Source of the DNA: Limnomonas spitsbergensis
Lineage: Eukaryota > Chlorophyta > Chlorophyceae > Chlamydomonadales
Assembly (NCBI GenBank): GCA_037349105.1
Contig: JAYJMM010000035.1
Coordinates: 186,001-250,000 of the forward strand
Direction of reading: 5' to 3'
Length of the DNA: 64,000 nucleotides
Part shown: piece after piece, positions 54,551 through 61,513 of the stretch
Numbering within the stretch: position 1 is the stretch's first letter
Layout: every line of letters begins with the position of its first letter
The notes under the pieces: generated by a model
Told to the model about the DNA's origin: nothing
The model's database searches: none
The model's input: only the letters and a program-made list of their open reading frames with translations
Position numbers and translations under genes: made by a program

Positions 54551-55852
54551 ATGAGACTGCGTACCGAAACTTTTTCCATTCACCGGTTTGCAGAGGTACT
54601 CTCACACTATCACGTTTTCTCACTAGAACTCTTCGCCCTCAGCCTCGCCGTTGTGTTATTTACTGCCTTCATAGGCCATATATGCTGTATAACTGCCGAT
54701 CTGACTCACAAAATCCACCACCCCGACATGTCTTATCTCAGACACCCAGAGGCATCAGATCCCTGCCCTTCCGATGTCACAACCCCCCATACCTCAGACA
54801 TCTCCCTGCCCGAAACCTTTGATCCTCGCCCTCACCAAACCTTTGACATTTCTCTCCACGAAACTTCGGATCCCTGCCCCCCTCAGACCTCTGACACTTT
54901 CCTCCCCGAGACCTCTGATCCCTGCCCCCCCCAAACCTCTGACATTTTCCTCCACGAGACCACTGATCCCTGCCCCCCTCTATCTGGCACCTCAACTCTT
55001 CCCCCGCCCGAGTCCCATGCTCTCCACTCGTCCAAACTATTAGACCTATATTCAACAACCGAGCCCTCTAATCACTCCACCCCCGATGTTCCTAACCTAG
55101 GCCCCCTTGACAATTCCGACCTTGACTCACCCGGGGACCCCAATCATAGACCCTCAGAAACTTCTGACCTCTCCCCCCCTGAGGTCCGAAACCCTTGTCC
55201 CTCCAAGACCTCTGCTCTTAGCTCAAAAACAAAAACAAGAAAGAAAAAGGAAAACAAATCGAGAACTGAGAAAAGAAAATCTGACTTGCGCCACATGCAA
55301 CATAAATCAGCTAGAAATAACTACATCAAAATCAAGTTTATTCATTTTGCGCATACGAATGCTCTCAGATGGGGCCTAAAATCCAAGATGGGCAAGCAGA
55401 TTCGGCACATATGGAAACAGCCTTTTCCAGTGAAGGGATTCAAAAGGCTCGTGAAGAATATGCCCCCGAAATACGTAAGTACGCCCACCTCCCGCTGCCA
55501 AAGTAAAAAGGCCCCTAAGGTCGAAGAGGCTAACTATAATGCTGGATGCACAGTCTCCGAAACATGTTCTTGCCCTCCCCGCCCCCCTCCACCCCCAATT
55601 CTTCCCCTCCGGAGATCTCAAATTCCACCATACACGAGACCGATCTTGGCCCCCCTGTTACCTCTGACCTCTGCCCCCTCGACACCGCCTCCGGTCTCTG
55701 TTCCCCGGAGACCCCTGGCCCAAAAAACTCCAGGACCCATGATGCCGTCCCCCCCAAGATGTTCAACCCCAGCCCCACCGAGGACCCTGACTATCCTGCC
55801 TTCCGTGAGACCTCTGACCCTGGCACCACAAGATTCAGTTCCACGCATCTGA
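54551..55852 (+). pseudogene. LINE-B ORF1 N-terminal half: membrane segment and Ser/Pro/Thr repeats
   Basis: The frame runs on from ATG at 54551 (inside a longer frame from 54440). A strong hydrophobic helix (LELFALSLAVVLFTAFIGHI) lies near the start, followed by imperfect ~16-residue repeats (DPCPPQTSDTFLPETS type) rich in Ser, Thr and Pro, then a Lys/Arg block (KTKTRKKKENKSRTEKRKSD). Near 55.59 kb the same repeat style resumes one frame over (HETDLGPPVTSDLCPLD), so a frameshift separates it from the OTU part. A transmembrane anchor in a LINE ORF1 is unusual. Confidence 0.5.
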
Positions 55853-57279
55853 CGCCCACCTCCCTCTGTAGCTGTAAGAATACGTTTAATCCGGTCGGGG
55901 GTGCTAAACCACGTCTCCCTAAAAACAAGGCTGCAAACCAAATCCAAACAAGAATTACCCCGATCGACAAACTTTTGGCAGAAGAGCACCAGCTGAAAGC
56001 TGACCATACGTATAAATTTGTAGTAGGTGACTGCTACTTCGACTGCTTGCAATACCTCACTGGATACCCCAGCTTAAAGCTGAGACAAGCCGGCATCCTA
56101 AGCCTCCGGCATTCCATAGCAGCGAGTCTCGAAGACGCAATTACAAAAATCTTCAACATGCGCACGGTCAGACAAAGTGCCAATATGTCCCCAAGACAAT
56201 ACATGGATGCCATGCAAAAGAGCGGAGCAAACGCATGACTCTGGGCTGACACCCTCATCGTCCACTTTACAGCACTGGCCATTCACACGAAGGTCCTCGT
56301 CTACATGCTTGATCGCAACGGACACATGAACGTACAGACCTGGGTGGCACAAGAAACTGACCCGGTATTGGGTGAACCCAAAGAGGTCAGGATTATGTTC
56401 TCAGGCCCGATGGACGCATGGCACTACACACCCCTCCTTCCTTTAAACACGAGCCTACCGGGGGCAGCCAACGCTATAAGCGACGAAGCCACACATACCC
56501 TCCTTAATCAGCTACACGAGAAGGTTATCAAGGACCACACAGTAGAGGTGCCCCATACAGACCAACTCGAAAACATCATCCGGCGTCTGGCTGCGGATGC
56601 TGAAACGGGCCATGCACTAGAGATGCAAAACAAGACCGACGAGCTTGAGCAATTCATCTTCCCACAAATCCCTGCAGACAATGAATCCAGAGCGCAACTG
56701 AGGGCAACCATAGTAAAAGTAATAGATCACATGCACGCTGCTGCCAACCGCGGCCGGACGGCAATTGCAGATATCAGACTTGAACGCCGGACCTACGCCC
56801 CATCTAAGAAAGAAGACTCAGATAGCGACTTCGAGATCCTAGAAATGCAGACTAAACTGCAGGAGGCGAACATGACTCGGAACAAGAACAAAAGGCCTGC
56901 AATGGTCCCAGTGGGGGGGAAACAAACAAGAATACAGCCTCCGGGGAAGATACAAAATATTAAACGGACAAAAATAAACAATATTCCGACCGCCCCGCAT
57001 TCCACGGTCGATGCTGGATATAGCCCCTCCGCCCCCTTAACAGGGCAATATAACCCTGATAAAACAAAACCAAAGAAAACTATAATGGAGAAAAGAAGCT
57101 ATATCAGAAAAATTATAAAGAAAAGACAAATTAAAACTCCAGGAGAGGACGAGCAAAACAAAAAACGAATGATCCAAACCCTGATGTCAGCATTTGTAAA
57201 AGCCACGACCCCCCAGACAAGGAAGGCACCAGAACATTTGATACCAGAAGCTGACAAAAACAAAGTGAAACCACAAGAG
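55590..57279 (+). pseudogene. LINE-B OTU-like domain and basic linker
   Basis: One frame with a TGA at 56236-56238. VGDCYFDCLQYLTGYPSL carries the candidate nucleophile Cys. After the TGA come LWADTLIVHFTALAIHTKV and FSGPMDAWHYTPLLP with the candidate His, as in LINE-A ORF1. A long Lys-rich segment (RNKNKRPAMVP; KKRQIKTPGEDEQNKKR) follows, probably RNA binding. The frame ends at TAA 57280-57282 but stays open past it straight into the endonuclease. Confidence 0.65.
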
Positions 57280-57282
57280 TAA

Positions 57283-57738
57283 GCTGACAAAAATAAAAGA
57301 AATAACGAGGACGACCAGCAAAAAGTCAACAAAAACACGACACACACTACTAACGGCCAAATGCACGCGGACGAATTCATGTCACCCCAGACCCTCACCT
57401 TCTTAACCGCGAATGTTCAAGGCATGTACCACGCCATACATGACATTGCCCAGACCATCATCACACACAAACCAGATATACTTGTCCTTACTGAGCTGAA
57501 TCTGAAGGCAAAACACAAGAGAGCCGGCTGGGTGAAAGAGACCATGCGGGGCTACCAATACTGGGCATCCACCCACACTGACAGCGGACGAGCTAGCCGT
57601 GGGGTGATCATAGCCGTAAAAGACCACATTGCAGCCATAGGAAGAGCGACACAAACAGAGGGGGACACGTGCCAAGGGCGCCTAGTGCACGTCACCCTAA
57701 ATCTCCCCCACTCCAAACCAATAGGGATCACTGGGGTG
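57283..57738 (+). pseudogene. LINE-B endonuclease, N-terminal part
   Basis: In the same frame as the OTU region, separated only by TAA 57280-57282. TLTFLTANVQGMYHAIHDIA, ILVLTELN, RGYQYWASTHTDSGRASRGV, ATQTEGDTCQG and LPHSKPIGITGV match LINE-A block by block. In LINE-A the next residues are YAPAG. Here the sequence switches at 57739 to the LTR, so this is the insertion point. The single-frame organisation suggests the family makes one long polyprotein. Confidence 0.85.
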
Positions 57739-58060
57739 GATCCGCAGGGAAGCTGCGAAGCCTCCGCGGTCGCAAACTGCGGCCTAAACGGTTTTGACAC
57801 GTATACCGTAATATACCGTGACAGCTGTCGCACCATAAAGCAGTAAACGCGCCAATATGGTAAACTCCGTAATCTCCGGTAAAGGCGCCTTAGAGAGGTG
57901 TCCTTCTACTCATAAACACGGTACATCACCGTACACACAGGCTCCTTGTACTTCAGACAAGAGCTGTTAACTGGATACTGTAAGGTTCAGCCCTAGCAGG
58001 AAGTCTCTCTGCCTAGGGGTAAGTCTGGGTGTCCCTGTCTCGTGGGTACCGCCCCTACTA
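57739..58060 (-). repeat. 3' LTR of the methyltransferase-bearing Ty3/gypsy element
   Basis: Begins exactly where LINE-B coding breaks. On the minus strand it carries gtagtaggggcggtaccca, ctctctaaggcgcc and gtttactgctttatggtgcg in the order found in the LTR at 42417-42660. Its terminal ~80 bp match 3869-3952. The upper boundary is estimated, and the 5' LTR lies outside the window so identity could not be compared. Confidence 0.65.
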
Positions 58061-58194
58061 CTTCACTCGCCCCCCCGCTCCTCAGCGTTAAGCCTATCGG
58101 GCATGCGCTGGGAGCCGGAAAAAGGGGTCGGTACTGTAAGGAAGAAATTTCTGGCAATATGTACACCTCAGAAGCTCAAAGTATCAAAGCAAAT

Positions 58195-58400
58195 CTGCCT
58201 CTGTTTCAGGCCTTCTACCTGATCTGCCTGGTTCAGGTCTTCTAGCCTGGTTCAGGCCTTCTACCTGATCTGCCTGGTTCAGGCCTTCTACCTGATCTGC
58301 CTGGTTCAGGCCGTCCATACGCATCTGCCTGGTTCAGGCCATATACACAAATCTGCCTGGTTCAGGCCGTTCAAACGCATCTGCCTGGTTCAGGCTTCCT
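58195..58400. repeat. 27-bp minisatellite (gatctgcctggttcaggcct)
   Basis: About eight copies of ctgcctggttcaggcc with a variable spacer (ttctacctgat, gtccatacgcat, atatacacaaat). It lies between the element's LTR and its tail peptide. 58401-58927 otherwise shows no gene. Confidence 0.9.
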
Positions 58401-58927
58401 TCAAGGCAAAATTCACATAATCTCTGCAAGCAATGCGCACATTCTGCGCGTCATTCTAAGCATCTCAGTTGCTCATCACCTAACTTGGCTGTTAATCAGA
58501 ATCATCAGGCCGGGCTAAGTATAACCGCTGCTCTCGCCCCACTGCGCCATAGACGCCTGGTCTTTTAAGGCCACAGGAAATGTGCGCCGTAGCAGCGGCT
58601 TCTGCCCCCTTGGTTACTATCACTACTCCACAAAATCAAGTCTTGTCGTCCATGCGCTAGCATATGTACTACCGCAGCCTTGCTGCTGCGGCTCTTGAGA
58701 AACAAATTTTCAGAACCCGTCGCTGCTCTAGGTCTTGTCGCCACCCAGCATTAACCGCCATTGACTCGCTGGCCTCCGGCCCAGCACCTGCCGCGCACTA
58801 GGACCAGGTGCGCTGTGCCTGAAAGTGTCTTCTGCTGCTCAGCCCCTGCCCTTTCCTGTCAGTTGCGGCGTGAGTACCGTCACATGCTCAGCAGCCTTGC
58901 CGCTCTGGGCTCGGCCTTCCACGAGGT

Positions 58928-59255
58928 TCAGGTATCGGTGCACCCTTCAAGTGCCGATTCCTCCTCCTCCTTTGCTGCTTCTTTGGCCACCTTGGCCCGT
59001 CTGGCAACTGCCCTCGGGGTGACATTGGCCTCTCCCCGGCCAGTGGTGTACGAGATGTCGTACAACCCGTTCGCCATTGGCCTTGCGATGCCCCGCTCCA
59101 TTTGCCTAGTAGCTGGGTTGGTGGCCATAACCTCCACCTCAGGCTTATCCATGATGTCGGCATCCGGAGCTGCCCTGGCTGCCGCTCTGGCAGCTGGGCT
59201 TGGCCGCCTCTGGAGGGCTGCGCTGCGCTCTGGCTCTGCAGCGGGCCCTGCTATC
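58928..59255 (-). pseudogene. Tail peptide after pol, shared with the 41-kb element
   Basis: Frame 59365-58928, beyond the PHD stop: Ala/Arg-rich (RRPSPAARAAARAAPDADI), then MERGIARPMANGLYDISYT, RGEANVTPRAVARRAKVA, and an Ala/Lys/Glu coiled coil. The RPMA.GL..I.YT...RGE.NVT.RAV core is conserved in the plus-strand element at 41.33-41.44 kb, so it was translated in an ancestor, either as a pol extension or a separate small ORF. Confidence 0.6.
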
Positions 59256-59840
59256 TCAGCTGGCCTTGTCGTCCGGCTGGCACCGTGGGCACAACCAATC
59301 GCCCTCAGGCACCTCATCAAGAGCTGGTACCAAGCAATCCATGTGCCAACCTGTGTTGCAGACATCGCACAACAGCATCACATCTCCGCGATCTGGCAGT
59401 TGGCACACCTCACAAGACAAGCTGTTATTGGGCCTTGCCCCACTGAAATCGACCACCCCTCGGAGGTTGGGCAAGTGGCACGGGGAGCAGTTGACAGCGT
59501 TCTCTGTCACTGTCAAACCGTCTGCTCCCTCCAACACCAGTGTGCCTGTTTCTCCCAGCCTTTTAACTCTCAGGATCTCTGGCCTAGCCTTAGGATCCAG
59601 GCTACGGCGCTCCGATGAATATCTGACATACACGTAATCGCCTTCTGCGAAACGTCTGATCTGGGGGACGTATCCTCCTCCCCTGATCCTTGCATAGCGC
59701 AGCTTATCGCGGTGCTGTGCGATCTTTAAGTGCTCACCCGCAACTGGCAGCGACTCTTTGATCCTAGCCACTCTGGCCAGGAGCAGGTCCGCTGCCTCCT
59801 CTGCTGTTGCCACCTTGGCGGTGCTCCACTGCATAGGTCT
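59256..59840 (-). CDS. Ty3/gypsy pol, third part: integrase C-terminus and PHD finger
   Basis: Continues pol one frame over from ~59.84 kb. First an integrase C-terminal barrel-like part (FAEGDYVYVRYSSERRSLDP; GPAR-type PEILRVKRLGETGTLVLEG), the usual place of a chromodomain. Then a complete PHD finger: SCEVCQLPDRGDVMLLCDVC, GWHMDCLVPAL, DWLCPRCQ, which is C4HC3 with normal spacing. It ends at TGA 59256-59258. In chromoviruses a chromodomain here targets integration to histone marks; a PHD finger in the same place would read H3 tails instead. That functional analogy is inference. The PHD itself is plain in the sequence. Confidence 0.88.
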   Translation of the reverse strand, partial: RPMQWSTAKVATAEEAADLLLARVARIKESLPVAGEHLKIAQHRDKLRYARIRGGGYVPQIRRFAEGDYVYVRYSSERRSLDPKARPEILRVKRLGETGTLVLEGADGLTVTENAVNCSPCHLPNLRGVVDFSGARPNNSLSCEVCQLPDRGDVMLLCDVCNTGWHMDCLVPALDEVPEGDWLCPRCQPDDKAS

Positions 59841-61513
59841 GCCCCCACTCTGGAGGGGAACGTGGGTCTCTGCCCAAACAGAACCTCGTATGGCGCCATG
59901 CGCGTGGCCTGCTGCGGCGAGCAGCGGAAGCCCAGCGCCACCCATGGTACCATCTTGTCCCAGGAATCGTCGTTGCTGCCCTCCTGGCAGCATTTGCGCA
60001 GTCCTGTCTTGAGAGTCTGGACTGCCCTTTCTGACAGCCCGTCTGCCTGGGGGTGATTGGCAGAAGTGGTGCGGTGATCAATAAAGCAATCCAGTAACAT
60101 GTCCTGGAATTCTCCCTGGAACTCTGTCCCCTGGTCCGTCACCACCTCTGCGCAGCCCCCGAAACGTGCTACCACATTCTGGAAGAAAGCCAAGGCCGTC
60201 ACATCTGACGCCTTGCTTGGGATGGGGATTAACTCCACCCACTTGGAGTAATGCTCCACACACACCATCACAAATCGATTGCCCCTGGGCGTGGTGGTGA
60301 ATGGTCCACACAGATCCACCCCCCACCGGAAAAATAACCCCTCGATGGGCAGCGGATGCAGGTCGGGCTGTATGTGATTGAATGTGGACGCCCTGGCCCG
60401 ATCACACACACCGCACTCCTGCACCACCTTCCTGACTGCTGCCCTGAGCCCCCTCCACCAGTGCTGCTGCATGACCATGAAAGCTGTGCGGTGGCTGCCA
60501 AAATGGCCCGTACCAGCATGGGCCTCCTGGATCACTGCCAGCCTGTCCTCTGGCCTGGGTACTACACATCGTCTTCCGTCAGGCATAAGCCGTATCAACA
60601 CTCCTCCCCTCTCTGATTCCCACAGAAAAGGAGCGGCTCTGCGCTGTACCCTTGCCTGCTCTCCTAGCTCCGTTCCTGGAGCGTGTATTTTCTCACGTAG
60701 GTATCTCAACACCGGCGCATCTGACCATAGGTCCACCTTGGCTGGGGTCCCTGCCCCGAACCCAGGTGGATCACATGCCCCCCCACCGTCAGCGCTCTCA
60801 ACACCGCCAGCATCTGCTTTGGCCACAGGTGTATTCCCACCTGGTTCATGCGCTGCATCTGCCCAATCCGCCGCAGCGGATTCTCCCAGGCACTGCCTGT
60901 ACGTCGCTGCCACCTCCCCACTGCCAGAGCATGCGTTTCCTGCGGTAGCAAGGGCGTAGTGGCTGGACATTAAAGTGGCACCAAGCACAGGATCCCTGTC
61001 CTGGCCTGGCAACCTTGCTCTGCGCACCATTTCATCCGGTAATATTTTGGCACACTCAAGTGCCACATTGAACCATGCACTCAATGCCCACGAATCCATG
61101 CACCTGCCCAAGGCTGCCCTCCTGGCAGCCTCTGGAAAGTCTGGTCGCGGCAACGTGGATCCTACAGCATACCCCATGGCACGTTCACGTTCATTTGCAT
61201 TGGGCTCCTGCAGGTCCCCCATGGGCCTGTACACCATCCCATTCTGCCCATTCCTGAAAGAATATGATGCTGGAGTCGCCATCAAGCAGGGCAGCACCCT
61301 CATGGGCTGTCCTGTCACATTGATGCGATACCCTCCATTGTCTGGACAGGCGACCACCTGGGCCCTGCTGCCCTTGTCCAGAATATCATCCACGACCCCC
61401 TCATGGGGCCTGGCCGAAGCGCAGATCACAAACTCGATATCCTCAGACGGGGCTATGTTCCCCCAGTAGTTGCGGGTACGGTGGGCGTAAGATCCCACCT
61501 GTGCCGCATCAAA
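59726..61513 (-). CDS. Ty3/gypsy pol, second part: C-terminal methyltransferase half and integrase
   Basis: Same frame as the first part, directly after the TAG. It opens FDAAQVGSYAHRTRNYWGN, matching the DNMT3/DRM-type segment after motif VI (DA..V...HR.RY.WGN). NERERAMGYAVGSTLP and GRCMDSWALSAWFNVAL match motifs IX-X. So the domain is complete across the stop, most similar in style to de novo DNMT3/DRM enzymes. Integrase: His327/His332 (HAGTGHFG) with Cys362/Cys365 (ECGVC) form the HHCC site. The catalytic triad is Asp395 (WGVDLCGPF), Asp455 (VVTDQGTEF) and Glu490 (DGLSERAVQ), spaced exactly as DD35E. The frame is lost near 59.84 kb at a run of five G's (gtgggggcag on the coding strand). 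No ATG is needed if TAG is read through or is a recent mutation. Confidence 0.9.
   Translation of the reverse strand, partial: FDAAQVGSYAHRTRNYWGNIAPSEDIEFVICASARPHEGVVDDILDKGSRAQVVACPDNGGYRINVTGQPMRVLPCLMATPASYSFRNGQNGMVYRPMGDLQEPNANERERAMGYAVGSTLPRPDFPEAARRAALGRCMDSWALSAWFNVALECAKILPDEMVRRARLPGQDRDPVLGATLMSSHYALATAGNACSGSGEVAATYRQCLGESAAADWADAAHEPGGNTPVAKADAGGVESADGGGACDPPGFGAGTPAKVDLWSDAPVLRYLREKIHAPGTELGEQARVQRRAAPFLWESERGGVLIRLMPDGRRCVVPRPEDRLAVIQEAHAGTGHFGSHRTAFMVMQQHWWRGLRAAVRKVVQECGVCDRARASTFNHIQPDLHPLPIEGLFFRWGVDLCGPFTTTPRGNRFVMVCVEHYSKWVELIPIPSKASDVTALAFFQNVVARFGGCAEVVTDQGTEFQGEFQDMLLDCFIDHRTTSANHPQADGLSERAVQTLKTGLRKCCQEGSNDDSWDKMVPWVALGFRCSPQQATRMAPYEVLFGQRPTFPSRVGADLCSGAPPRWQQQRRQRTCSWPEWLGSKSRCQLRVST

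Larger units (their letters stand above)
53646..57738 (+). mobile_element. LINE-B: second copy of the LINE-A family, truncated by an LTR
   Basis: Plus-strand. The OTU-like and endonuclease domains are colinear and clearly homologous to LINE-A (VGDCYFD, LWAD, GYQYWA, RATQTEGD, ITGV). Coding stops abruptly after ITGV at 57738, where an LTR begins, so RT and PHD are missing. It extends further 5' than LINE-A with a membrane-segment-bearing region. Confidence 0.85.

Noticed and set aside
55376..55778. Minus-strand ORFs opposite LINE-B ORF1
   Set aside because: Gly/Glu-rich shadows of the Pro/Ser-rich plus-strand coding sequence.
57739..57846. Last ~35 residues of the LINE-B endonuclease ORF (after ITGV)
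   Set aside because: Not LINE sequence; they are the LTR read through in frame, as shown by the match to 3869-3952.
58761..59637. 285- and 145-codon plus-strand ORFs over the PHD region
   Set aside because: Antisense shadows of the minus-strand integrase C-terminus, PHD and tail peptide, which have clear motifs.
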